Origin: Streptomyces lienomycini
GTDB taxonomy: Bacteria; Actinomycetota; Actinomycetes; Streptomycetales; Streptomycetaceae
Assembly: GCF_027947595.1 (NCBI RefSeq)
Contig: NZ_CP116257.1
Location: forward strand, 3,844,001 to 3,908,000
Direction of reading: 5' to 3'
DNA length: 64,000 nt
Shown here: in pieces, positions 51,940 through 60,639 of the stretch
Layout of the letters: each line of letters opens with the position of its first letter
Numbering within the stretch: position 1 is the stretch's first letter
Program-made: the position numbers and the translations under genes
The notes under the pieces: generated by a model
Databases searched by the model: none
The model's input: only the letters and a program-made list of their open reading frames with translations
Told to the model about the DNA's origin: nothing

Positions 51940-53391
51940 CTACCTCGGCGCCCGGAAGCCGCCGATCTCGTGCTCCAGCAGTTCGGCCAGCCGCAGCGGG
52001 GTGCGATCCTCGAACATCGGGCCGATGAGCTGCACCCCCACCGGCAGCCCCTCGGGCGACCGGCCCGCGGGTACGGCGGTGGCGGGCAGGCCGGGCATGG
52101 TGGCCACACCGGCCCAGACAAGCTGGTCGAAGTACGGGTACTCGACGCCGTCGATGTCGATCCGGCGCTCTCGCGGATCGGGACTGTGGTCGTGGGGGAA
52201 CGCCGGAGTGGGCGTGATGGGACACACCACGGCGTCGAACTCCCCGAAGAGCCGCCGCCAGCCATGGCGGTGGACCTCGCGACGGCTGTTCGCCTCGATC
52301 CAGTCACGGTGGCTGAACACCATGGCCCGCAACCGTGCCGCGTCGAGACTCAGGTCGTCCGCGCTCAGTCCGGTGGCCCGCACCCGCAACTGCTCGTACG
52401 ACTCGACGGGAAAGCGCGCAACGGAACCGGAGAACAACAACTGCGTGTAGAGCAGAGCCCCTTCGGTCAGATCGGGCAGCAGCGGACTGTGCCGTTCGAC
52501 GCGGGCGCCGGCGTCGACGAGCGCGTCGGTCACGCGCTGCACGCCCGCCCGCACGGCAGACCCGGTCGGAATGAACGGATGCTCGTCGAGGACGAGGACC
52601 CGGAAGTCGCGGAGGTGTTCGTGGCGCGGGGGCGGCAGGGCCAGGTCGTGCGCCACGCCCAGCGTCAGCGCATCCGGTCCGGCCATGACGTCGAGCAGGA
52701 GGGAGAGGTCGCGGGCACTGCGCGCCATCGGACCGACGACGGCGAGATCGTGCTCGACCGGGAGGGCCGGCCCGGGCGGCGGGACCATCCCGCGGGTCGC
52801 CGCCAGTCCGAGCGTCGGCTTGTGTGCGTAGATGCCGCAGAAGTGTGCGGGTGTCCGCAGCGAACCGGCGAGATCGGAACCGATGGACAGTACGCCGAAC
52901 CCGGATGCCAGGGCCGCCGCCGAGCCGCCGGATGATCCACCCGAGGTGCGGCCGTGGTCCCACGGGTTGTTGGTGGTGCCATGGATCTCGTTGAAGCTCT
53001 GGATGTCCTGCAGCCCGAAGGGCACGTTGGTCTTGCCGAGCACCACCGCACCCGCGGCCTTGAGCCGTGACACCTGCACCGCGTCCTCGGCCGGCATGTA
53101 GTCCCGGTGCTGCCGCATGCCCCAAGTCGTCGGCATCCCGGCGATGTCGTAGCACTCCTTGACCGTGACCGGAACGCCGAGGAGTGGCCTGTCCTCCCCC
53201 CGGGCGCGCGCTTGGTCGGCGCGGCGCGCAGCGGCCCGGGCACGGTCGAAGTCCGGTACACAGATGGCATTGATCGCCTTGTCGTCCCGCTCGATTCGGG
53301 CGATCGCCTCGTCGGTCACTTCTGCCGAGGTCACTTCACCGGCACGCAAGGCGGCCGTGATGTCCTCTGCGGTAGGAAGAGTCTGATCCAT
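51940..53391 (-). CDS. Amidase (amidase signature family)
   Basis: This 483-residue hydrolase has the Ser-cisSer-Lys triad: Lys in PVTVKECYD (near 77), first Ser in GRTSGGSSGGSAAALASG and nucleophile Ser in GSDLAGSLR. It hydrolyses an amide, but the family is broad (aliphatic, aromatic, cyclic amides). GSDLAGSLR replaces the usual GSDIGGSIR, still compatible with activity. No transporter or regulator is beside it. ATG with an AGACTC/AAGAG region upstream; no strong binding site is visible. Confidence 0.9.
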   Translation of the reverse strand: MDQTLPTAEDITAALRAGEVTSAEVTDEAIARIERDDKAINAICVPDFDRARAAARRADQARARGEDRPLLGVPVTVKECYDIAGMPTTWGMRQHRDYMPAEDAVQVSRLKAAGAVVLGKTNVPFGLQDIQSFNEIHGTTNNPWDHGRTSGGSSGGSAAALASGFGVLSIGSDLAGSLRTPAHFCGIYAHKPTLGLAATRGMVPPPGPALPVEHDLAVVGPMARSARDLSLLLDVMAGPDALTLGVAHDLALPPPRHEHLRDFRVLVLDEHPFIPTGSAVRAGVQRVTDALVDAGARVERHSPLLPDLTEGALLYTQLLFSGSVARFPVESYEQLRVRATGLSADDLSLDAARLRAMVFSHRDWIEANSRREVHRHGWRRLFGEFDAVVCPITPTPAFPHDHSPDPRERRIDIDGVEYPYFDQLVWAGVATMPGLPATAVPAGRSPEGLPVGVQLIGPMFEDRTPLRLAELLEHEIGGFRAPR

Positions 53392-53502
53392 GAATCGGAC
53401 CGTAGCGGCCCCTGGACGAGGGCAGGAAATGCCGCTTCGTACAACCGGTTGGACGCCCCCTGCTCATGGTGCGACCCTCCGGGTCGCAGCCCGCCGAAGG
53501 CG

Positions 53503-54378
53503 TCACACCGGATCCGGCAGCCCCATGAGAGCCAGCTCGGCCGGGTCGACCACGGCGGCGATCCCGGTGATGCGGGCGTCGGTGACCGTGAAGACAAGAA
53601 GGGAGAGCGGAGTGCCGTCCTCGCTCCAGGAGAGCACGCCGGGGCGGCCGTTGACGGTCGCCGCATGTCCTCGTGCCGAGCTGCCGGCCACGCGCGCGCG
53701 GGTGGCGACCTCGGTGGCCCCGAGCGTGACGAACGTGCCTTCCGGAGTCCGGACGGTGAAGCGCACGTCCGGGTGCAGAAGTCGCAGCAACTCCTCGAAC
53801 CGGCCGTCGCGTGCCGCCGCCAGGAACGCCCGCACCACCTCACGTTGTTGCCGCCCCGCCCTTGCCGGCCGCTCGGCGGCCTGTACCTTCCTGCGGGCGC
53901 GGCTGGCGGCCATCTTCGTCGCGTCGGCGGACTTGCCGAGAATGCCGCCGATCTCCGCGAAGGGCACGGCGAAGACGTCGTGCAGCACGAACGCCAGTCG
54001 CTCCTCGGGACGCAGCGCGTCGAGGACCATGAGGAGAGCGTGGCCGGCGGAGTCCCCGAGTGCCGCGAGATCCTGCGGACCCGGAGCGTCGTCGAGCGTC
54101 ACGACGCATTCGGGCAGCCGGGCGTCGAAGGAGACCTCTGGACGAGTCCGGCCCGACCGCAGGACATCGAGGCTGATGCGGCCGACCACGGTGGTCAGCC
54201 AGCCGCCGAGGTTGTCGATGGTGTCGGCGTCCTGGCGGGACAGACGCAGCCACGCCTCTTGGATCACGTCCTCCGCATCCGCATGCGACCCGAGCACGCG
54301 GTAGGCGACGGAGCGGAGCCGGTCACGGTGGGACTCGAAGGCATCGACGATCGGGTCCGTGGGATGAGTGCCGGCCAT
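53503..54378 (-). CDS. ECF41-type RNA polymerase sigma factor with SnoaL-like C-terminus
   Basis: This 291-residue factor has region 2 (FESHRDRLRSVAYRVLGSHA, DAEDVIQEAWLRL), region 4 (LRPEERLAFVLHDVFAVPFA then EIGGILGKSADATKMAASRA) and a C-terminal NTF2/SnoaL-like extension (about 165-291) that replaces an anti-sigma factor in ECF41 members. These sigmas typically direct a divergent gene for a carboxymuconolactone decarboxylase-like, oxidoreductase or epimerase protein. Here such a gene lies at 54464. Binding site GGAGGT overlaps the predicted target promoter. Confidence 0.92.
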   Translation of the reverse strand: MAGTHPTDPIVDAFESHRDRLRSVAYRVLGSHADAEDVIQEAWLRLSRQDADTIDNLGGWLTTVVGRISLDVLRSGRTRPEVSFDARLPECVVTLDDAPGPQDLAALGDSAGHALLMVLDALRPEERLAFVLHDVFAVPFAEIGGILGKSADATKMAASRARRKVQAAERPARAGRQQREVVRAFLAAARDGRFEELLRLLHPDVRFTVRTPEGTFVTLGATEVATRARVAGSSARGHAATVNGRPGVLSWSEDGTPLSLLVFTVTDARITGIAAVVDPAELALMGLPDPV

Positions 54379-54380
54379 GT

Positions 54381-54407
54381 TGTTACCTCCGTGAAAGCTG
54401 CTCCGTC
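54381..54407 (+). promoter_or_regulatory. Probable ECF41 promoter of the CMD-like gene
   Basis: TGTTACC (54381-54387) and CGTC (54404-54407) are separated by 16 bases. The known ECF41 pattern is TGTCACA-N16-CGTC, so spacing and most bases match. It lies between the sigma gene and its target, and overlaps the sigma gene's ribosome binding site on the other strand. Confidence 0.6.
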
Positions 54408-54463
54408 ATAGGGATGACGCGCACGAGCGTGGCGACGTAACTGGATGAAGGAGAACACTCCCC

Positions 54464-54922
54464 ATGGAAAACCGCCTCAAGAACAAGAACCCGAGTAACC
54501 CGGACGTGTGGACCGCGATCCAGCACCTCCAGAAGGCGATCGCCGCCGGAGGCGTCGACCCGAAGCTGCTCGCGCTGGTCCACCTGCGCGTCAGTCAGAT
54601 CAACGGCTGCTCGGCGTGCGTCTACGCCAGTGTCGCCGGTGCGAAGAGGGCCGGTGACACCGACGAGCGGCTGCACCATGTCGCTGCGTGGCGCGAGGCA
54701 CCGTTCTACACCGACGCGGAACGCGCGGCCCTGGCACTGTCCGAGGCCGCCACGCGGCTGCAGGACGGTGCGCCGGGCGTGACCGACGAGATCTGGGACG
54801 GGGCCACCATCCACTTCACCGAAGAGCAGCTCGGCGCGATCAACCTGGAGATCGCGCTGACCAACTTCTTCAACCGGATCAACCGCACCATCAAGGAACC
54901 GGCAGCCAAGACCTGGGGCTGA
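54464..54922 (+). CDS. Carboxymuconolactone decarboxylase/AhpD-like protein, ECF41 target
   Basis: This 152-residue protein has the AhpD-type helical core with CxxC in INGCSACVYAS (Cys50 and Cys53) and the downstream His (DERLHHVAAW). These give peroxidase or disulfide-reductase chemistry in AhpD rather than true decarboxylation. It is the archetypal divergent target of ECF41 sigma factors. AAGGAGAA precedes the ATG. The physiological substrate is unknown. Confidence 0.9.
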   Translation: MENRLKNKNPSNPDVWTAIQHLQKAIAAGGVDPKLLALVHLRVSQINGCSACVYASVAGAKRAGDTDERLHHVAAWREAPFYTDAERAALALSEAATRLQDGAPGVTDEIWDGATIHFTEEQLGAINLEIALTNFFNRINRTIKEPAAKTWG

Positions 54923-54973
54923 CACCGGCCGACACGGTGCTCGGTGCCATCCCCCTCGCGATACGGTGCTGTC

Positions 54974-55630
54974 ATGTCTCGATCAGTCGATTCCGGATCA
55001 GTCGTGTCTCCCGTCACCGCGGACGACGTCGATCTCGCCGTGCGGCTCGCCGTGGGCGTCCTTCGGGACGCACCCCCGAACGGATGGGACGGCAAGGCAG
55101 GTTCGCTGGAGTGGGACTGCTGGGAGACCGTCGAGCACCTCGCCAACGACCTGTTGTACTACGCCGTGCAACTGGGACCGCAGAGCCCGCCTCTGGACAC
55201 CCATGTGCCTTTCGCGTTGAGCCGGAAGAGGCCGGACGGCCCCCCGGTCTTCGTCCACGCGGAGCGCGACGCGGGCCCGGCCGGCCTGGTGCAGGTGCTG
55301 GAGGCGTGCGGCGCGCTGCTGGTCGCCATGGTGCGTACGACGCCGGCCCGGGTCCGCGCCCACCACGCCGCCGGGGTGTCCGACCCCGAAGGTTTCGCGG
55401 CCCTGGGGCTGCAGGAAACACTGGTGCACATGCACGATGTGGCGGAAGGCTTCGGGCTTGCCTGGAGCCCGCCCTCCGCGCTCTGCTCGCGGCTGCTCGC
55501 CCGTCTGTTTCCAGAGGCTCCGGTCGGCGCGGACCCCTGGCTCACCCTGCTGTGGGCCACCGGCCGCGCCGAACTGCCGGGGCACCCTCGTCTCACCGCG
55601 TGGCGCTCGGACAGCACCCCGCGGTCGTAG
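54974..55630 (+). CDS. DinB/maleylpyruvate isomerase-like protein
   Basis: The 218-residue protein has a four-helix DinB-like pattern: WDCWETVEHLANDLLYYAVQ near 48-67 and LGLQETLVHMHDVAEGFGL near 145-163. The helices carry spaced His residues (EHLAND, HMHDVAEG) suited to a metal site. Actinobacterial relatives act as mycothiol-dependent isomerases or transferases; this member's function is unknown. It starts 51 bases after the CMD-like gene on the same strand and may be co-transcribed with it. Confidence 0.7.
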   Translation: MSRSVDSGSVVSPVTADDVDLAVRLAVGVLRDAPPNGWDGKAGSLEWDCWETVEHLANDLLYYAVQLGPQSPPLDTHVPFALSRKRPDGPPVFVHAERDAGPAGLVQVLEACGALLVAMVRTTPARVRAHHAAGVSDPEGFAALGLQETLVHMHDVAEGFGLAWSPPSALCSRLLARLFPEAPVGADPWLTLLWATGRAELPGHPRLTAWRSDSTPRS

Positions 55631-55746
55631 GAGCGGATCGGCTTCAACCGGGGGCCAGGCCGGTGTTGCCACAGGACCGGACCGAAGCGCGTGCGGCGAC
55701 TTCAGATCCGGCCGCGACTCGATCCGTCAGCCGATGGAAGCGGGAT

Positions 55747-56385
55747 CTACAGGTCCGTGAGCCAGGGATGCCCCGGGTGTGTTCGGGCGAGCAGCGCGGC
55801 CAAGGTCTCGCGCTGGGTCGAGGTCATGTGCGGGACGGACGCGTCGAAGTCCGCCCGGTCCTTCGGGCGGGGGTGCCCGGCCTTGAACAGCAGGACCAGT
55901 TCGGGTGCGAGATACGGGATGCCGTCCTGGGTGTGGTGGACGATTTCGCTGTAGGGGAGCCGGATCCTCTCATCGCGGCGGAAGATCCAGGTGTCGCCGT
56001 CGTGCGGTTCGCGGAACACGTCGAGCAGGTAGTTGCCGGTGGCGGGATCACGTACCCAGGTCTGGTGTACGGCGCCCAGCACCTGCGGTGCCGCGTCCTC
56101 CCAGATCCGGCCGTTGGCCACCGCGTCGAGAACGAACCCGGGGAAGCGATCGCGCACCTCGGGAAAGCTCGCGGCCGGAATCGCGATCTCGATGTCCCCG
56201 TGCGCGCGTGTCTGCCGACCGCGGAACAGGTCCAGTGCCCATCCCGCGGCCACGTACCAGGGTGTGCCGATCCCGGCCAACTGCTGCGCGACCCGACTCG
56301 GGGTCCAGCAGGATGACCACCTGGTGTGAAGGGCTTCGACCTCGTCGGGCGACAGTTCGGTGCCGCCGGGCAGTTGCTCGCTCAC
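55747..56385 (-). CDS. Nucleotidyltransferase-like protein (aminoglycoside adenylyltransferase-like)
   Basis: This 212-residue protein contains YVAAGWALDLFRGRQTRAHG then DIEIAI (near 47-72), the nucleotidyltransferase G-W...D-x-E pattern with catalytic acidic residues, and LLDVFREPHDGDTWIFRRDE with the third acid region. It resembles the aminoglycoside-2''-adenylyltransferase-related family common in actinobacteria. Most members have no shown resistance activity. The GTG start was chosen for GGAGG eight bases upstream; a longer TTG-started form to 56418 is less likely. Confidence 0.75.
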   Translation of the reverse strand: MSEQLPGGTELSPDEVEALHTRWSSCWTPSRVAQQLAGIGTPWYVAAGWALDLFRGRQTRAHGDIEIAIPAASFPEVRDRFPGFVLDAVANGRIWEDAAPQVLGAVHQTWVRDPATGNYLLDVFREPHDGDTWIFRRDERIRLPYSEIVHHTQDGIPYLAPELVLLFKAGHPRPKDRADFDASVPHMTSTQRETLAALLARTHPGHPWLTDL

Positions 56386-56488
56386 CGCAGGAACCTCCGA
56401 TTCATCAGCTCTTGGCAAGCATCCACCGATACGGATGGGTGCGACGGTGATTTCCCGGGCGGCCGCAGCCAGCGGCCCCCGGGAGGAG

Positions 56489-56790
56489 TCAGTTGTGGTC
56501 GACGGGGCGGGAGGAGCGGAGTCCGCGGCGGTCGGCGACGAGGATGACTAGCAGACCGAAGGCGACCCCGGCGGCGAGGGTGAGCGCGGGGGAGGGGGCG
56601 CCGGTGCCGTCGAAGAAGGCGTTGGCACGCAGGAGGCTGCCCGAGGCGCCCGGGGCAGCAGCTGCCCGAAGGTCGCCCAGGCATCGGGCAGCCAGTGGGG
56701 GCCGGAGGTCAGGCCGGAGAGCGGGTTGCCCAGGAACATGGCGACGACGGCGCCGACACCTTCCTGGGCCTGGAATCCCTGATCGGCGTC
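56489..56790 (-). pseudogene. Membrane transport protein remnant (C-terminus only, frameshifted)
   Basis: On the minus strand one frame reads VGAVVAMFLGNPLSGLTSGP then HWLPDAWATFGQLLP. The reading continues, in another frame, as PGASGSLLRANAFFDGTGAP and a last span, LTLAAGVAFGLLVILVADRR. Together they form the last 90 residues of a Streptomyces multi-span membrane protein. The upstream part is absent, and beyond about 56790 the DNA belongs to a TetR remnant on the other strand. No start codon or binding site exists. The product is dead. Confidence 0.65.
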
Positions 56791-56794
56791 GCCG

Positions 56795-56996
56795 GCATCG
56801 GCAGATCGCCGCCGGCCGCCTGCGCGAGCTGCCCATCCCCCTGCTCCTGCACCAGATGATCGGGCCACTGGTCTTCCACCTGATGGTCCGCGCCACCCTG
56901 GGCCAGTCGTCCGAGCTGGACCTGCCCGACCTCGATGCGACCTGCGAGATCCTCACCGACGCGTTCCTGCGCGCCACCGCACCGTCAACACCGTGA
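56795..56996 (+). pseudogene. TetR-family regulator remnant (C-terminus only)
   Basis: The frame ending at 56996 reads IAAGRLRELPIPLLLHQMIG, PLVFHLMVRATLGQSSELDL and CEILTDAFLRATAPSTP, matching the last two helices of a TetR ligand domain (usual pattern GxLPxxxDxxLLxxxLxGPLxxRLLV...VDxxLxA). No HTH is present. It is abutted directly to the truncated membrane-protein gene on the other strand, so one deletion probably removed the 5' parts of both once-divergent genes. Confidence 0.65.
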
Positions 56997-57077
56997 CATC
57001 GCCTGATCACCGCCATGTCCGTGCCGTCCGAGCTGTCCGACGAAAGCATGGCCGCGCCCCCCGACCCGCGCTCGTGC

Positions 57078-58025
57078 TCAGGTCTGTCGGTGATCGCGTA
57101 CCCGCGACGACGCGCGCAGTCGAGCACGGTACTCGCCCGGGGGCAGGCCGCGGGCGCGTCGGAAGGCGCGGCTGAACGCGTGCGGAGAGGCGTAGCCGAC
57201 CGCGCCGGAGATCGACTCGACCGGCTCGTCGGTGTCGCGGAGCCGGACGGACGCCAGGTCCATGCGCCACTGCGTCACGTACGCGCCCGGGGTCTGTCCG
57301 AGGGCGGACCGGAAGTGCCTGGACAGCGTAGTCCGGGAGACCGCCGTCGCGGCCGCCAGGGACTCGGTGGTCCAGGGGTGTTCCGGCCGGGCGTGGACAC
57401 ATGCCAGGGCGTCGCGCACGACCGGATCACGCATCGCGCCCAGCCATGAGCCGGACCGCTTCTCCGGGTGGCGGGCCAACCAGACGCGTACGAACTGGAC
57501 GAGCAGGAGATCGACGATGCTGTTGACGGCGGCGGTGGTGCCGATCTGCGGCTGCGCGAGTTCCGCCGTGAGAAGCTCGACGGTCTTTCTGAACTGTGCG
57601 TTCTCCCGGCTCGTCACGTGCATCGGCCGGGCGAGGGAGGTGAGCACCGGTGTACTCACCTCCGGATCCTGCTCGTAGCGCAGGACGAGCACTTCCGTCT
57701 GCGCCGGCGACGAGCCCAACTGCAGGGCGCTGCCGTCCGTGAGGGCCCGGATCGTCGCCTCCTGGTCACAGGGACCCATCGTCGCACCGGAGCCGCCGGC
57801 TATCCCGTGGGAGGTGCCCGGCGACAACAGGACGGCGTCTCCCGTCTGCACCTTCGAGGGTTCCTCACCCGGGACATGGAGCCACATCGTGCCACGGGAT
57901 ACCACATGCAGTGCCGCTCCGTGACAGGGGTCCAGCCGCAGCCCCCAGGTTCCTCCGGCCTTCAGCACGACCCCGAGCGCACCTCGCGCACCCGATACAC
58001 GCAGGGCCTTTGCTAGTACGTCCAT
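57078..58025 (-). CDS. AraC-family regulator with N-terminal cupin
   Basis: The 315-residue regulator has an N-terminal cupin_6-type sensory domain (RLDPCHGAALHVVSRGTMWL; VLLSPGTSHGI) and the AraC double HTH near 210-310 (WTTESLAAATAVSRTTLSRH; GAVGYASPHAFSRAFRRARG). Regulators of this type often control the adjacent oxidoreductase. Here that is the MDR gene just upstream, which is on the same strand and ends 24 bases before the AraC start. The two could form a small operon. Confidence 0.9.
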   Translation of the reverse strand: MDVLAKALRVSGARGALGVVLKAGGTWGLRLDPCHGAALHVVSRGTMWLHVPGEEPSKVQTGDAVLLSPGTSHGIAGGSGATMGPCDQEATIRALTDGSALQLGSSPAQTEVLVLRYEQDPEVSTPVLTSLARPMHVTSRENAQFRKTVELLTAELAQPQIGTTAAVNSIVDLLLVQFVRVWLARHPEKRSGSWLGAMRDPVVRDALACVHARPEHPWTTESLAAATAVSRTTLSRHFRSALGQTPGAYVTQWRMDLASVRLRDTDEPVESISGAVGYASPHAFSRAFRRARGLPPGEYRARLRASSRVRDHRQT

Positions 58026-58048
58026 CGCCCCATCCTCGTCGACGCGCG

Positions 58049-58957
58049 TCAGAGCACGTCAAGAACGATCTTCCCGTGCACCCTCCGCGCGAACAGCGCC
58101 TGGACGGCGTCGCCCACGTCCCGCCAGTCGCCTCGCAGTCCGACCGGTGCCGAGAGCCTCCCGGCGGCCATGAGGTCCAGCAGGTCCGTCAGCTCCTCGC
58201 TGGTCGGCGTCATGTCGCCGAAGGTGGCGATGCTGCGGGGTTCTCCGAAGCCGAACAAGGCCCCTGACGGGAACGTGGTGTCCTGCCCCGAGGAGTAGCC
58301 GACGAGATGGACGGTGCCGCCCTCGGCGAGGAGGTTCCACGCGCGGGCGACCAGCGGCCCGCCGACCGTGTCCAGGACGAGGTCGAACCGGTGCTCGACC
58401 TCGGCCAGGTCGGACAACACCTTGTCAGCCCCGAGTTCGCGGAGCCCGGCAGCCCGGTTCGGCGAACCCACGAGGGCCGTCACCCGGGCACCCGCCAGCG
58501 CCGCCAACTGGACGGCGAAGTGCCCCACGCCCCCGCTGGCACCGGTGACCAGCACATCGCGCGCCAGCAGGGAACGCTTGCGCAGCACCCGCAGTGCCGT
58601 GGCCCCGGCGATCCCCAGCGCGGCACCGTCCGCCAGATCCACGCACTCCGGGACCGTGCCGAGCGAGGCGGGGCTGACCGCCACCCGCTCCGCCCACGCG
58701 TGGGAAGTCATCCCCAGGGCGACACGCGTACCTTCCGGTGGCCCCGACCCGTCGGACGCGGCGCGCACCACGACGCCGGCCGCGTCATGACCGTGCACAG
58801 CGCCGGCCGGCCACTGGTCCACGTAATTCAGCTCTCCGAAGTTGAGACCGATGTGCCGTATTTCGACCAACGCCTCGTCACTGGACGGCACTGGGTCATC
58901 GACATCGGCGAAGCGGACGGGGCCGGATTCGCCGTGATCGACCACAAGGGCGCGCAT
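58049..58957 (-). CDS. MDR-superfamily NADPH:quinone oxidoreductase-like protein
   Basis: The 302-residue medium-chain reductase has GroES-like opening MRALVVDHGESGPVRFADVD, VHGHDAAGVVV (catalytic-domain turn), nucleotide motif VTGASGGVGHFAVQLAALAG at about 132-151, and a typical end, GKIVLDVL. Zinc-ligand cysteines are absent, so it belongs to the zinc-free quinone reductase group. It precedes and probably shares transcription with the AraC regulator. The substrate is unknown. Confidence 0.88.
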   Translation of the reverse strand: MRALVVDHGESGPVRFADVDDPVPSSDEALVEIRHIGLNFGELNYVDQWPAGAVHGHDAAGVVVRAASDGSGPPEGTRVALGMTSHAWAERVAVSPASLGTVPECVDLADGAALGIAGATALRVLRKRSLLARDVLVTGASGGVGHFAVQLAALAGARVTALVGSPNRAAGLRELGADKVLSDLAEVEHRFDLVLDTVGGPLVARAWNLLAEGGTVHLVGYSSGQDTTFPSGALFGFGEPRSIATFGDMTPTSEELTDLLDLMAAGRLSAPVGLRGDWRDVGDAVQALFARRVHGKIVLDVL

Positions 58958-59318
58958 GGATGTGATTCCTCCACTCGGGGATGCGCCTGAACACTCGGCG
59001 CGACAGCGGGCGGAGTGAGCGAATGCCGCACCCCGCCTGCCTGAAACCCTACGCAGCAAGATCGCGGCGACCAGCCCCGTGAGAACCGATCAGTTGACGA
59101 TCTGTGTCACCGCGGCTCGCGCCGCGTCGAGCTGCCCACGTAGTCGGTGGACGACGCCCCGGCGGCCGCGTCGACGCCGGACAGGACGCTATGGACTTGC
59201 TCACAATTCCGTGCTCAACCGGATCGCAGTGACCGGGGCCACTTCTCATGGCCCGAATTTCTCATATTCTCGGCATTTGAATTCAATTCTGTGATCCAAT
59301 TGCCGAGGTCTGCTTGCG
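58958..59318. other. Intergenic region, no gene seen
   Basis: About 360 bases between divergent genes. No ORF with convincing codon use or similarity is visible. The last 80 bases (59240-59318) are clearly more A/T-rich (CTCATATTC, TTTGAATTCAATTC) and probably hold the promoter of the secreted hydrolase; no clear -35/-10 pair is assigned. Confidence 0.5.
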
Positions 59319-60221
59319 ATGTCGTATCCGCGTCACATTCCGCGTTCGAAGTGCGTGTCAAGGGCCAGCAGCCGTGCCGGTGCCTGCGCCGGCGTGCTTC
59401 TGGCCTCGGTGACGGCCCTCGTCTCCCTGGGCGGGATGCACGTGGCGCCGGCGGTCGCCGCGCCCGCGCCCTCGCCGTCGGCGCAGTCCCACGCCACGGC
59501 CGGTGTGAACGCCACGAAGCAGCGCCCGAGCAAGGTACGCGTGACAGCGGCGGCCCTCAGTCTCGACGGCGGGAGCCGGAAGCCGCTGCTGGACGGCGAG
59601 GACGCCCCGTACGACACCGCCAGCATCGTCAAGGTGGACATTCTGGCGACACTGCTGCTGCAGGCCCAGGACAAGGGCAGGCACCTCACCGCCCCAGAAC
59701 GTGCACTGGCCGAACCGATGATCCGGAACAGCGACAACGCGGCGACGAACACGTTGTGGCGCGAGATCGGCGGGGCCTCGGGCCTCGGAGAGGCCAACAA
59801 GCGCATAGGTTTGACCTCGACCAAGGGCGGCCCCGGCACGAAGTGGGGGCTGACCCAGACAACGGCGAGTGACCAGATCAGGCTCTTGTTCTCCGTGTTC
59901 GACGGTGCCACGAAGCCCAAGACCGACTCTCCGCTGAACAAGGACTCCCGGGCCTACATCCGGACCCTGATGACCCGCGTCGCGGACGATCAGGCGTGGG
60001 GAGTCTCGGCGGTCTCCCGATCGGACTACGCGTTGAAGAACGGCTGGCTGCAGCGCACGACCACCGGGCTCTGGGATGTCAACAGCGTCGGCCGGGTCAC
60101 CGTGGACGGACACCACTACCTCGTCGCCGTGCTGTCGGACGGCAACGTGTCGATGAGGGACGGCGTCTCAGCGGTGGAGCGAGCGGCTGGACGAGCCGTG
60201 ACCGCGACAACCCGGACCTGA
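59319..60221 (+). CDS. Secreted class A beta-lactamase-fold serine hydrolase
   Basis: The 300-residue protein has a signal peptide (GACAGVLLASVTALVSLGGM; cut near PAVAAPAP) and serine-hydrolase motifs S102-I-V-K105, S138-D139-N140 and K240-N-G, where active class A beta-lactamases have KTG. An omega-loop ExxLN motif is not evident. Such Streptomyces proteins are usually annotated as class A beta-lactamase-like. They may be D,D-peptidase-like or inactive toward beta-lactams. The KNG change and lack of an omega Glu argue against strong beta-lactamase activity. Confidence 0.82.
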   Translation: MSYPRHIPRSKCVSRASSRAGACAGVLLASVTALVSLGGMHVAPAVAAPAPSPSAQSHATAGVNATKQRPSKVRVTAAALSLDGGSRKPLLDGEDAPYDTASIVKVDILATLLLQAQDKGRHLTAPERALAEPMIRNSDNAATNTLWREIGGASGLGEANKRIGLTSTKGGPGTKWGLTQTTASDQIRLLFSVFDGATKPKTDSPLNKDSRAYIRTLMTRVADDQAWGVSAVSRSDYALKNGWLQRTTTGLWDVNSVGRVTVDGHHYLVAVLSDGNVSMRDGVSAVERAAGRAVTATTRT

Positions 60222-60639
60222 CGGACCGACGCGCCCTGGTCTGCCCGGCAGGGGACTACGCCTGCCACGGTGGCGGGCGGACCCGTTGCGATCCTGGCGG
60301 TGATCGCACCGAACCGGTGGCCGCGACCCGTGGGCCGGTGGGTCGGCTCGAACCGCCTCCGGCTGCTGGTAACGGCCTCAGCGTCGCCATCCGGCGGCGG
60401 TTCCGTTCGGCGATCGAGACGCCGGCCCGCACGCCGAGCGCAGCGAGGTGCGGGTGCCGAAGGCGAGGTCGACCGGTTCGGGATGGGTGACGCCGTCCGT
60501 CGCCGCGCGGGAAGTCCAGGCAGACCGTGTCGACGTGAGCGAAGCCGCGTGGCGCATTGTCACCGTTGACCGTCTTGTCTGTTCCATGTCACCTTCGTAC
60601 GGCCCCGCGCCGGGGGCACTCATCCCACGGGAGGGGCAC
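60222..60639. other. Intergenic region, no gene assigned
   Basis: About 420 bases without a convincing gene. ORFs cross it on both strands but none starts with a binding site or shows a motif I recognise. It may contain decayed coding sequence, given the high GC and the neighbouring remnants. A promoter for the next gene should lie near its end. Confidence 0.45.
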
